DNA of 60,893 bases from Ignavibacteria bacterium (GTDB lineage Bacteria; Bacteroidota; Ignavibacteria; Kapaibacteriales; UBA2268), in contig JAERMQ010000026.1 in the NCBI GenBank assembly GCA_016844745.1, forward strand, positions 1-60,893, given 5' to 3'. How positions within the stretch are numbered: position 1 is the stretch's first letter; the number at the start of each line of letters is the position of its first letter. A model generated the notes under the pieces. It did no database searches. It was given only the letters and a program-made list of their open reading frames with translations, and had not been told where the DNA came from. Positions 52,941 to 60,893 of this stretch are shown here, piece by piece. The position numbers were made by a program, and so were the translations under genes.

Positions 52941-54731
52941 CTATTTCCCTCCGTAACCCAAAGCAGGTAAAATAATGGGCCAATATATGGACATCACAAT
53001 AACCATTATAGCACACAAAATAAGTGTCTTTGGTACGGCAACTTTTATAAAATCCCACTGGCTGAAATATCCTGTACTGTACGAAATGATAGATGGAGGA
53101 CATCCGATAACCAGCATGATAAATGATGTGGTTACAGGTAAACTTAATGCAGTAAATAACCTGCTCATACCCATGTCAATAGCAATCGGGTCCAGAACAG
53201 GCAGACACAATGCTGTTGCCGCTGAATTACTCATAAAACTGGTAATTATGGAACCGAAAAGAGCAATGCCATAATAAACTACAAAATGGCTTTGTCCCTT
53301 GATTAATGGGAAAAATTGGTCTGCAAGCCATTTACCTGCTCCGGTTTCTAACATAGCCACGCCTAAAGATACACCTGCACCAAAAACAAGCCAAGCTTCC
53401 CATGAGAATTTTTGTATCACTGTCTTTATACTTACGAACTTAAGGCTGTAAATTGCTGTTAATGCCAAAGCAGCTACAACGCTTACATGTAGTTTGGTAA
53501 AATCCGAAATTCCCCATAAAATAAATGCTATTATGAAAATTATTCCGACTCCCTTTTCATTTTTTGACATAGGATGCATTTTCTCAGTTCTTATTTCTGC
53601 CGGAAATTCTTTTACTTTTGGAGGCATAATAAGCCAACAGACAGCCCAAGTAGCTAACGAAGACACTAAAACCATTGGCATTTGGATAATTATCCAGTCA
53701 ACAAAGCCAACATGAACACCAATATATTTTTCAATATAATCCAAAGCAACAGGGTTTCTTCCGCCACCGAGAATTGTTCCGAAACCTCCCGCAGAAGCAG
53801 TTAATGGTATCATTATCGTAAAAAACTTTGAAAAATTATTACTTTTATCAATAGTAATTCCCATCTTAATAAATACAGGTATAACTGCAAACAAAAAGAT
53901 AATCGTAATAGTAGCATCATGGAATATTGATGATGTTATTGATGAAGCAAATGCAATTACTATGCTGAACTTTAATACATTTGTCCCGGCAATTTTAATT
54001 GCATAATGTAATATTCTTTGGGCAATTCCAACTTCATTTAATATAACTCCAAACATAATAATCATCAGAACAAACATTACAGCCGGATTAGCGTATGGCT
54101 CCCATGCATGGGCAGGAGTCTGTATTCCCAATAAGATTAATCCACCACCGGTAAGAAATGCTGTAACTCCTATAGGGATAGCTTCTGTAACCCACAACAA
54201 TATAACTGTTACCAGTAAAGCCAGAAAATGATGAGCTCTCGGTTCAATGCCTTGTAACGGTATAATAGCAATAATTATCCCTGATAAAATTGCAATTGAT
54301 GCATAAAGCAGATTCTTCTTCCAATGTCTTTCTCTGCCATTACCTTCATGATCTGCTATCAATAAACCATGCTTTGTTCTTGCTTCTTCAACTATTTTAA
54401 CAAGTTTATCAATATCAACGGGTTTTTGCAGATAAGTAAATGCATCCTTTCTTGAGAGTTCAACAGCGCTTTCAGTTGAACCATGACCTGTTAAAATGAT
54501 TACCTGTGTTACCGGCCTTACTGCTTTTATTCTTTGCAAAACTTCTTCCCCGCTAACTTCAGGCATTTTTAAGTCTAATATACAAACATCAATGTCTTTG
54601 TTCTTGGAAAGAATTTTTTCTATTTCTTTTCCGCTTTCGTAAGAAATAACATCATACCCGCGCATTTCAAAACGCTTGGTTATTGTTTCCCTGAAATCGT
54701 TCTCATCGTCAATTATTAATAATTTTGGCAT
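52941..54731 (-). CDS. Receiver domain fused to an SLC13/DASS anion transporter
   Basis: 596 residues. Receiver 1-122 with DD 8-9, Asp53 (CILDLKMPEVSGEE), TGHGS, KPVDIDKLV: all phosphorylation residues present. A short charged linker (ADHEGNGRERHWKK) leads into about 11-12 helices of a sodium/anion symporter (residues 138-590): GGFGTILGGGRNPVALDYI, AWLVFGAGVSLGVAM, SNSAATALCLPVLDPIA, IGCPPSIISYSTGYFS. No stop or start-like break lies between, and the frame is continuous. A transporter directly gated by phosphorylation is implied. Substrate may be sulfate or a dicarboxylate. Confidence 0.9.
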   Translation of the reverse strand: MPKLLIIDDENDFRETITKRFEMRGYDVISYESGKEIEKILSKNKDIDVCILDLKMPEVSGEEVLQRIKAVRPVTQVIILTGHGSTESAVELSRKDAFTYLQKPVDIDKLVKIVEEARTKHGLLIADHEGNGRERHWKKNLLYASIAILSGIIIAIIPLQGIEPRAHHFLALLVTVILLWVTEAIPIGVTAFLTGGGLILLGIQTPAHAWEPYANPAVMFVLMIIMFGVILNEVGIAQRILHYAIKIAGTNVLKFSIVIAFASSITSSIFHDATITIIFLFAVIPVFIKMGITIDKSNNFSKFFTIMIPLTASAGGFGTILGGGRNPVALDYIEKYIGVHVGFVDWIIIQMPMVLVSSLATWAVCWLIMPPKVKEFPAEIRTEKMHPMSKNEKGVGIIFIIAFILWGISDFTKLHVSVVAALALTAIYSLKFVSIKTVIQKFSWEAWLVFGAGVSLGVAMLETGAGKWLADQFFPLIKGQSHFVVYYGIALFGSIITSFMSNSAATALCLPVLDPIAIDMGMSRLFTALSLPVTTSFIMLVIGCPPSIISYSTGYFSQWDFIKVAVPKTLILCAIMVIVMSIYWPIILPALGYGGK

Positions 54732-54739
54732 ATATCCCC

Positions 54740-55294
54740 CTATCCCTTACAATTAATAATATTATCTTCCAGTTCTTTGAAAATGTCTGATAACCTTAAG
54801 ATACCAACCACTTCCTTCCCACTTGAAACAAGAATTGAAAGCGAACCCCACATAATGATTTTGTGTATGGCAACAGACAATGATTCATTTTCATCAATAT
54901 TTTCAACGGATGATTGCATAATGTCCTTTACTTTGATTGATGATGCAAGTTTGCACAGGTCATTAGCATCATCATCCCATAAGCTGAAATGTTCCATTAA
55001 CGATTGTACGAACTCCGAACTCAAATTAGCACGTGTGAGCTTTTCCATATCAAATACTGTTTTGTATTTTGGCTCTAAACCTTTAAGGAAACCTAACTGT
55101 CCTACTTTTCCGATAATTTTACCGGCTTTATTTTTTACTAAAACCGCCCTGTAAGGTTCGGAACCTTCAGGAACTTTCTCTTGTGATTTCTTCAAAGCCT
55201 TGATTGCATCAAGCATTGAAGTGTCTTCACCAACAATAGCATACTTCTCGATTGGAATCATAATGTCTTTGACTTTCTTGCTTTTCATAAACAC
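54740..55294 (-). CDS. CBS-pair protein
   Basis: 184 residues. Two CBS motifs: about 8-70 (KVKDIMIPIEKYAIVGEDTS, AVLVKNKAGKIIGKV) and about 117-176 (VKDIMQSSVENIDENESLS, GSLSILVSSGKEVVGILRL). CBS pairs bind adenine nucleotides and often control transporters. It is 8 bp ahead of the receiver-transporter fusion, so an energy-state control of that transporter is plausible. Confidence 0.88.
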   Translation of the reverse strand: MFMKSKKVKDIMIPIEKYAIVGEDTSMLDAIKALKKSQEKVPEGSEPYRAVLVKNKAGKIIGKVGQLGFLKGLEPKYKTVFDMEKLTRANLSSEFVQSLMEHFSLWDDDANDLCKLASSIKVKDIMQSSVENIDENESLSVAIHKIIMWGSLSILVSSGKEVVGILRLSDIFKELEDNIINCKG

Positions 55295-55356
55295 CTCATT
55301 TGTTTTTACGATAAAATTAATTATTTTGGTATTGTTAATTGAGTATTGATAGTATA

Positions 55357-55493
55357 TTAAGAGACTGTTGAAAAAGTAAGATGAATGTCATTCTGAACGA
55401 AGTGAAGAATCCATAAGACCCATTGGGACTGGATTCTTCACTTCGTTCAGAATGACTTTTCTCCATTTAATTAGTTTTTCAACAGTCTCTTAA
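55357..55493. repeat. Family B-related element with perfect 19-bp terminal inverted repeats
   Basis: TTAAGAGACTGTTGAAAAA at 55357-55375 is exactly complementary to 55475-55493. Inside lies a hairpin with GTCATTCTGAACGAAGTGAA, related to the core of family B. 137 bp, no coding: a classical MITE shape between the TSUP and CBS genes. Confidence 0.9.
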
Positions 55494-55524
55494 ATAAGTA
55501 CCAAATTAATTGCAATAATAATTT

Positions 55525-56586
55525 TTAAGTATTGAACAACTTTTGATTCATTTTTTCTTCCCTTCTTTTTATCAACATCCTTATAAAAATTATCATAGTA
55601 ACACTTCCGGCAGCAAGCATCACAAACCAACCGGATAAAGTGCCCAAAATCGGTACATGGAAAATAGTTTCGGCTTGTTTCATTGCTACGGAAATTGCAG
55701 CAAGGATTATCATTGATGCAAACAGAATTCGAATGCCATATCCACGTATATACTTGACTGCTTCGACACCAATTTGAGCTCCGATTGCAGCGCCCATTAG
55801 CATTACCAAAGCGGCGATTATTTCAACACGTCCGGAGATCCCATAAGTGAAACATCCATACGCAGCGCTTATCATAACTTCGAAAAGGTCGGTGCCAACT
55901 GCAACTGCCGTCGGGCAGCCAATAAGATATATCATGCTTGGCATCCTGATAAATCCGCCACCTACACCAAGAAAGCCTGCTAAAAAACCTGTAACAATGA
56001 AAATTCCAATGATAATCCAAATAGAAATACTTTGGATTCCCGATGTAGGCAGGGAAATCATTGGGGGTAAATTAAGCTTTTGAAATTTATGAGATAATGA
56101 TACTCTCCGAATAGTAGGTTCAACTCCGGATGCTGTGGCTTTTTCTTTTTCTCTTTTAACTTTTGGCTGAAGAATTAAAAAATCATAGAACATAAAAGCA
56201 CCTAAACCAAACAGGAGGATAATATAGACCCAGCGTACAACCGTATCAACGTTGCCAACTTTCTCGAGAGCCATGACAAGCTGCTTTCCTAGCTCGACCC
56301 CGATAACGGAGCCCATACAAGCAATCAATCCAAGCTTCCAATCAACATTACCCATTCGGGAATGTTTCTTGGTTGCAATAATAGATTTCCCGAATATATG
56401 CGCTAAGTCTGTTCCAATGGCATAAGCCATAGGAAATCCGAATATATTAAGCGCCGGTGTAACAATCCATGCGCCGCCTACTCCGAAAAATCCGCCTAAA
56501 ACTCCAACACAAAAACCAATACATACGAGTAATAGTGCATTAAATTGAATACCTGCAATTGGTAAATATATATTAAATATATCCAT
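55525..56586 (-). CDS. TSUP-family exporter (TauE/SafE), paralog 2
   Basis: 353 residues; the same two-half plan as 45580-46626 with GGFFGVGGAWIVTP and GFLGVGGGFIRMP plus GCPTAVAVGTDL. Next to siroheme genes and a small membrane protein, a sulfite or sulfur-oxyanion substrate is the simplest guess. It begins 9 bp after the small membrane protein's stop. Confidence 0.88.
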   Translation of the reverse strand: MDIFNIYLPIAGIQFNALLLVCIGFCVGVLGGFFGVGGAWIVTPALNIFGFPMAYAIGTDLAHIFGKSIIATKKHSRMGNVDWKLGLIACMGSVIGVELGKQLVMALEKVGNVDTVVRWVYIILLFGLGAFMFYDFLILQPKVKREKEKATASGVEPTIRRVSLSHKFQKLNLPPMISLPTSGIQSISIWIIIGIFIVTGFLAGFLGVGGGFIRMPSMIYLIGCPTAVAVGTDLFEVMISAAYGCFTYGISGRVEIIAALVMLMGAAIGAQIGVEAVKYIRGYGIRILFASMIILAAISVAMKQAETIFHVPILGTLSGWFVMLAAGSVTMIIFIRMLIKRREEKMNQKLFNT

Positions 56587-56595
56587 GATTTTCTC

Positions 56596-56907
56596 CTATT
56601 CGTGATGAGCGATTCTTGTTGTTTTAAATCCAAATAAACTTAATATCAAATCAGTACCAAAACCAATGATTACTCCAAGACTTAACATTGTACCGGTGAC
56701 AGCAAGAGCATATAAAAGGCGATGGTCGTTGTACAGATCAACCCACCATTTGTTAAATTCACTTAACCCTGCGGTAGATATTTTAATTATTATTTCGGGT
56801 TCTTTACCTCCACCACCACCGGAAATAACATCTTGAGGATTAATAAAAATGCTTAAACAGAATATAAATAAAAGCATTAGCAATAGTCTTACTAATTTTT
56901 TTTTCAT
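56596..56907 (-). CDS. Small two-helix membrane protein
   Basis: 103 residues: helix 1 (5-23), which may be a signal, a glycine run (SGGGGG), and helix 2 (68-92). Its ATG overlaps the cobA stop (ATGA) and it sits just ahead of a TSUP gene, so a small subunit of that exporter is plausible. No family recognised. Confidence 0.65.
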   Translation of the reverse strand: MKKKLVRLLLMLLFIFCLSIFINPQDVISGGGGGKEPEIIIKISTAGLSEFNKWWVDLYNDHRLLYALAVTGTMLSLGVIIGFGTDLILSLFGFKTTRIAHHE

Positions 56908-57701
56908 AATGACTCCTGAATTTTTTTCTGCAATAATTTAAAATAACCGTTTTTTGAAAACCAATTTAAATTTTTATGAAATTCGACTGTCGGGGATATT
57001 ATTATTAATGAAGGCGGGATTATATTATTTTCTTTTGCGACTTTTACTGCTTCCGAAATTGTTGTGACAAATACTCTCTGGGAAGGTAAAGTTGCATTTT
57101 CGATAATTGATAACCTATCATCAGCCGAACGACCGTGTTTTAATAATAATTCCACCGTATATTCAAGACGCGAAACTCCCATATAAAGGACTATGGTAGT
57201 ATTTTTGAGTTTAGCAACATTCTCCCAATCCACTTGTGGAATGTTTTTATCCTGCGACTCATGTGCTGTAATGAAAATACATTGAACTACGCTGTTTCTG
57301 TGAGTCAATGGTATCCCCGAGTAAGCCGAAGCGCCTATTGCGGCAGTTACTCCGGGGACAACTTCAAAATTGATATTTTTCTGGCTTAATGCGAGACATT
57401 CCTCAGCGCCTCGACCGAAAATAAAGGGGTCGCCTCCTTTCAACCGGACAATTTTTAAATTTCTTTTTACCAAATCTATTAAGATTGCGTTTATTTCGCT
57501 CTGTGGTATCGGGTGGAAATCCGGTTTTTTACCGACATAAATCAATTCGGCTTTCTCATTGATTTTTGATATTAATTCAGGACTAATCAACCTGTCATAA
57601 ACAACAACTTCTGCTTCCTGAAGCAGCTTTAATCCTTTGACTGTTATCAAATCGGGGTCTCCCGGTCCGGCGCCTACAATATATACTTTTCCTTTATCCA
57701 T
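56904..57701 (-). CDS. cobA: Uroporphyrinogen-III C-methyltransferase
   Basis: 265 residues. SUMT signatures: VGAGPGDPDLITVKGLKLLQ and VRLKGGDPFIFGRGAEE, followed by VVPGVTAAIGASAYSGIPLT. It adds two methyl groups from SAM to uroporphyrinogen III to make precorrin-2. It overlaps the precorrin-2 dehydrogenase gene by 8 bp, so the two provide siroheme, the cofactor of sulfite and nitrite reductases. Confidence 0.95.
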   Translation of the reverse strand: MDKGKVYIVGAGPGDPDLITVKGLKLLQEAEVVVYDRLISPELISKINEKAELIYVGKKPDFHPIPQSEINAILIDLVKRNLKIVRLKGGDPFIFGRGAEECLALSQKNINFEVVPGVTAAIGASAYSGIPLTHRNSVVQCIFITAHESQDKNIPQVDWENVAKLKNTTIVLYMGVSRLEYTVELLLKHGRSADDRLSIIENATLPSQRVFVTTISEAVKVAKENNIIPPSLIIISPTVEFHKNLNWFSKNGYFKLLQKKIQESL

Positions 57702-58347
57702 CAGTTCCCTTTATAATGCTGTTAATGATTCTTTCACTTTCCAAATCAAAAGTCTCATCGGGAATATCTTCCCATTTTACCTTTAGAAATTTATCATAAT
57801 ATGCTTTCTTATCCTGCTCGCTAATATTTGATAACTCTAAGACCTTCTGCCTGAAACCGGCAGCAAGATTTGCAATTTTTTCAAATTTTGCCGGAATCTG
57901 TTCACTAAATTTATCTTTCAAAAATTTCACATAAAACGGAGCTGTTCCTTGTGATGCAATAGAAAAAGTGAGCGGTCCCCGTATTATATTTGCGGGAAGA
58001 ATGAAATCGCATAATTCGGGAATATCTGCGGAATTAAGAAGTTTCTTTTTTTCTGATGCCGATTCTGATATTATCCGGCTTGTATCAATATCATCAATTG
58101 TTGAGAAAATAATATCATAATCATTTATATCATCCTTTTCAAAATTTTTAATAATTATCTTTATTAAATTCTCTTCACCTAACTTGTTAATTTTTTCACA
58201 AACATTTATAGCCAAAACCGTAATATTACCATTAAAAAGAAGCAGGGATTTTACCTTTCTTGCTGCAACCGAACCACCACCAATAAGCAGGATTTTATAC
58301 TTTGACAAGTCAATTAGTAATGGGAAATATTTATTTTTATTATTCAT
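57694..58347 (-). CDS. Precorrin-2 dehydrogenase / sirohydrochlorin ferrochelatase (Met8p/CysG N-terminal type)
   Basis: 217 residues from ATG 58347, whose protein begins MNNKNKYFPLLIDLSKYKIL and runs into the NAD loop LLIGGGSVAARKV; an earlier in-frame ATG at 58374 would add nine residues unlike the family. Typical family features follow: IIFSTIDDIDTSRIIS, LLNSADIPELCDFILPANI, LTFSIASQGTAPFYVKFLKD. It oxidises precorrin-2 and may insert iron to give siroheme. Confidence 0.9.
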   Translation of the reverse strand: MNNKNKYFPLLIDLSKYKILLIGGGSVAARKVKSLLLFNGNITVLAINVCEKINKLGEENLIKIIIKNFEKDDINDYDIIFSTIDDIDTSRIISESASEKKKLLNSADIPELCDFILPANIIRGPLTFSIASQGTAPFYVKFLKDKFSEQIPAKFEKIANLAAGFRQKVLELSNISEQDKKAYYDKFLKVKWEDIPDETFDLESERIINSIIKGTDG

Positions 58348-58395
58348 CGTTACAAAATTAATTATATAATTCAAACATTTAAAATTTCAATTATT

Positions 58396-58528
58396 GAATC
58401 CCTCTAAAAACCGAAAATTGAATTCCAAAGTACAACTTTGGAATTAGTAAGCCCCTGATATATCTCATTCCAAAATTCCGATTTAGGAATGTAATTTTCA
58501 CTAAAAATGCTTTTTTAAGTGAACTCAT
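58396..58528 (+). repeat. Palindromic element family A, copy 4
   Basis: Same structure as copies 1 and 3: ATTCCAAAGT/ACTTTGGAAT hairpin, then CATTCCAAAATTCCGATTTAGGAATG (one stem mismatch), ends gaatccctctaaaaac and ttttttaagtgaactca. It separates cysG-type and hemA genes. Confidence 0.8.
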
Positions 58529-58565
58529 TTTCATAAATTTAATAAAAATGAAGGTAAAGTTAATA

Positions 58566-59792
58566 TTACTGTAATTTCTCCTGTAATTTTTTCTTATTTA
58601 TTTTATTTACAATAGTTAGAATCCTGAGAGAAAGTGTTTTTGAAAAAACATCGAATAATTCCTTCGATTGTTCGGGAATTTCCCTTCCGAATTCCCTGAT
58701 TGTTTGCAAGCGGATTTGTTCAATCTGCTCCGAACAAAATATTGAAAGCAGGTTATTTCGCCCATTAAACCAGGCTATGAAAGTCAGGATTTGTTCTTCG
58801 ATATAATTATTAATAAACTCCGTTTCAAGTTCAATATTTTTATCTTGTATTTTTAATATTATGTTAATATTTTCCATATTAAGAATTTTAATTTTGGTCT
58901 TAATGTTATCTGGGATTTCGATATTCCTCGGCATACCCAGGTCAATTATTACTTTTAAATCCGATGAATCGTATATTTTTGCAATATCTTCGGATTTAAG
59001 AATAAATCCGGGCGCACCTGTGCAAGAGACAATTGCATTCGCACTTCCGATTAATTCCGGTAAGTTCTCCAAACTACATGCGCAGCCGCCGAAATTGTCA
59101 GTTAATTGTTGTGCCTTAGTTACAGTTCTGTTAAAGAAAATTAGATTTTTGAATCCGGATTTAGATAATTCATGGGCGATAATTTTTATATTTTCATTGG
59201 CGCCGATAAAAGCAACCCTATCGGATATAACTACATTTTCTTTAAGAATATCGTTAGTCAGGGCGGCAATCGAAAGATTAGTTTTGCCAATCGATGTTTC
59301 CGTTCGTATATATTTACCGGTCCTGAAAGCAAAGTGGAATAACCGGTGCAGGATTTTCCCTGGATTTGATGCACTGCAAGCAGCACTATAAGCATCCTTA
59401 ACCTGACCTTGTATCTGGTATTCACCTAAAACCAAAGAATCGAGTCCGCATATAACCCTGAATAAATGTCTTGCAACGCTGGTGCCATGCCGGAAATAAA
59501 AATTATTTAAATGGGAATTTAAATCCAAACCATTGAATTCTAAATAAAATGTATTAATTATATCTTCCGGATTGAATGATTTATTCAATACAAGATAAAA
59601 TTCGATTCTGCCGCAAGTGGTTAATATCAGGGATTCATCAACTCCTTCGATATTTTTTAAAATATTCAAAGCGCGAATCAAGTCATTTTTTGGAATTTGA
59701 AATAACTCTCTTGTTTCAACATTTGAGGTTTTATAATTAATACCGCATAGTACTAAAATTTGATTTCCTTCAATTTTATCTTCAAACTTCAT
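58566..59792 (-). CDS. hemA: Glutamyl-tRNA reductase
   Basis: 408 residues, usual length. Catalytic Cys60 in TTCGRIEFYLV, the family stretch CGLDSLVLGEYQIQGQVKDAY, NADPH region AFIGANENIKIIAHEL, and the helical dimerisation tail. It makes glutamate-1-semialdehyde, the first step to tetrapyrroles, feeding both haem and the neighbouring siroheme branch. The usual hemC/hemD partners are not in the window. Confidence 0.94.
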   Translation of the reverse strand: MKFEDKIEGNQILVLCGINYKTSNVETRELFQIPKNDLIRALNILKNIEGVDESLILTTCGRIEFYLVLNKSFNPEDIINTFYLEFNGLDLNSHLNNFYFRHGTSVARHLFRVICGLDSLVLGEYQIQGQVKDAYSAACSASNPGKILHRLFHFAFRTGKYIRTETSIGKTNLSIAALTNDILKENVVISDRVAFIGANENIKIIAHELSKSGFKNLIFFNRTVTKAQQLTDNFGGCACSLENLPELIGSANAIVSCTGAPGFILKSEDIAKIYDSSDLKVIIDLGMPRNIEIPDNIKTKIKILNMENINIILKIQDKNIELETEFINNYIEEQILTFIAWFNGRNNLLSIFCSEQIEQIRLQTIREFGREIPEQSKELFDVFSKTLSLRILTIVNKINKKKLQEKLQ

Positions 59793-59833
59793 CTTGATTT
59801 TTTTTCACTTAATATAATAAAAATTTCTTAAAT

Positions 59834-60893
59834 TTATAAATTCAGGAAAGAAATCCCGCCTTCCAGATATTTTACTTTGCTAAATCGGGTATTTGTCATA
59901 ATTCTTGTTGCTTCATAAGAACGCTGCCCAATCTGGCAAACCATCAGATACTCTTTTTCCTTATCAAGTAAAGGAATGTTTTCACGTAATTTGTTTACCG
60001 GTATATTTTTACTTGAAAGTTTAAACGGATTTTTTTTAACCTCATTTTCTTCTCTTAAATCAATGATTTCACCATGGAATGTATTAATATCGAAAGGTGC
60101 AATAGAATCGATATTTTCAAATTCTTTATTAATCACCATTGCAGCAAGTTCGTTCAAGGGTGAAAGAGGTGATGAGTGTGCAGGTGTATAGCAGTGTTCC
60201 AAATCAAGTAAATCATTAATATTTGAATACCGGCTTAATAATACCGAGAAAATATCTATATAACGTGTAACCTCACCCTCGCCAATAAGCTGAAGACCAA
60301 CGATTTTTAAATTGTTCTTCTTATAGATAATTTTGGCAAATAATAATTTTGAATCAGGATGATAATGGGGTCTATCATGAAATGTTGCGCAATGTGATGC
60401 TAAGTTCAAACCATATTTTATAGCCGAATCCGCTGTCAAGCCAACCGAAGCAATGTTCAACCCAAAAATCTTAAATGAAACCGGGTTTACTGTTCCGAAA
60501 TAACTTTGTTTCTCAAAATCATTGTTATAACCATCAACTGAAATATTATTAGCAACAATCCGCGCCTGACGATTTGCAAATGACCCATTAGAGAACCATT
60601 CCGGCTTGCAGGTAACCTGGTTCATAATTTCCGTACAATCGCCACATGCATAAATATTATTGATATTTGTTTCAAAATATTTATTTACAATAATTCCACC
60701 GGATTTACCGAGCCTGATACCTGTTTTCTTAGCTAATTTTGTTTCGGGAATGGAGCCGATACAAAGAAAAATATAATCGGTATATAATGTCTCTTCATTA
60801 AATGTAATTTTAAGTTTATCTTCATTTACTGCAACAATTTCATTTACCGAAACATTCGTTTTAATGAACACTCCTTTATCTTCAATATGCTTA
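59834..60893 (-). CDS. CoA-disulfide reductase/NADH-oxidase-like flavoprotein with rhodanese domain (5' end cut)
   Basis: Partial: the frame is open through the window edge, and codons before the GTG at 60871 (HIEDKG) still look like the family, so the N-terminus with the FAD-binding site and active Cys lies outside. Visible: FLCIGSIPETKLAKKTGI, IYACGDCTEI, the dimerisation domain (VASVGLTADSAIKYG, LEHCYTPAHSSPLSPLNELA), then a rhodanese domain with IIDLREENE and active-site loop VCQIGQRSYEA. This architecture is known from persulfide/polysulfide and CoA-disulfide reductases. It fits the sulfur theme of the adjoining genes. Confidence 0.88.
   Translation of the reverse strand, partial: KHIEDKGVFIKTNVSVNEIVAVNEDKLKITFNEETLYTDYIFLCIGSIPETKLAKKTGIRLGKSGGIIVNKYFETNINNIYACGDCTEIMNQVTCKPEWFSNGSFANRQARIVANNISVDGYNNDFEKQSYFGTVNPVSFKIFGLNIASVGLTADSAIKYGLNLASHCATFHDRPHYHPDSKLLFAKIIYKKNNLKIVGLQLIGEGEVTRYIDIFSVLLSRYSNINDLLDLEHCYTPAHSSPLSPLNELAAMVINKEFENIDSIAPFDINTFHGEIIDLREENEVKKNPFKLSSKNIPVNKLRENIPLLDKEKEYLMVCQIGQRSYEATRIMTNTRFSKVKYLEGGISFLNL

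Overview
The window is AT-rich bacterial DNA. It probably comes from the Bacteroidota/Ignavibacteriota (FCB) branch, although there is no rRNA gene to confirm that. The pointers are a promoter matching the Bacteroidetes TTTG/TAnnTTTG pattern, a secreted SBBP + HYR-like repeat protein, an arginine pathway using an acetyl/succinyl-ornithine carbamoyltransferase, many PAS/hybrid histidine kinases, a four-helix-bundle S23-type protein, and many palindromic or simple-sequence repeats between genes. I see no rRNA, tRNA or CRISPR.

Layout. (1) 1-6374, minus: a giant secreted repeat protein whose frame is broken by a 26-bp deletion inside 240-bp tandem repeats. (2) 6.8-16.6 kb, plus: an arsenic/thiol-redox region (ArsR, Acr3, a Cys-Ser-Cys permease, two thioredoxins, CcdA-like protein, DUF1573 protein, a Cys-rich double thioredoxin-like protein, an ABC exporter). 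A two-gene ATPase + TOPRIM-like module resembling PARIS-type phage defence sits inside it. (3) 16.9-33.0 kb, mostly minus: a signalling block with a degenerate HD-GYP response regulator, several sensor kinases (one split by an in-frame TAG, one with a CxxCH haem-sensor domain), a REP-type (RAYT) transposase, a chimeric fragment and an OmpA-like outer-membrane protein. (4) 33.7-36.4 kb, plus: argR-argC-argF', then an argG cut off after about 70 residues. (5) 36.5-42.2 kb: an accessory island with an FN3 protein, a lipoprotein-TIR-repeat-protein trio (candidate defence system), a DUF4373-like pseudogene invaded by a minisatellite, a toxin-antitoxin pair and an S23-type protein. (6) 42.5-60.9 kb, minus: an anion-transport/signalling cluster with two PEP-synthase-like proteins, two TSUP exporters, a sensor kinase, a CitMHS-type antiporter, a lone receiver, a receiver domain fused to an SLC13/DASS transporter and a CBS protein. 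It continues into siroheme and haem genes (cobA, cysG N-terminal type, hemA) and an NADH oxidase/rhodanese fusion cut by the window edge.

How the parts may work together. The siroheme genes, TSUP exporters, DASS transporter and rhodanese fusion suggest sulfur-anion uptake and reduction controlled by the local two-component proteins (inference). The thioredoxin/CcdA/DUF1573 genes look like an envelope thiol relay serving metal(loid) resistance (inference).

The most striking non-gene signal is a set of 33-bp perfect palindromes (15-nt arms, 3-nt spacer, core CATCCRATG). They sit between genes and also in frame inside two histidine-kinase genes, and their arms vary together so that pairing is kept. 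Four larger palindromic/MITE-like families are also scattered through the window.
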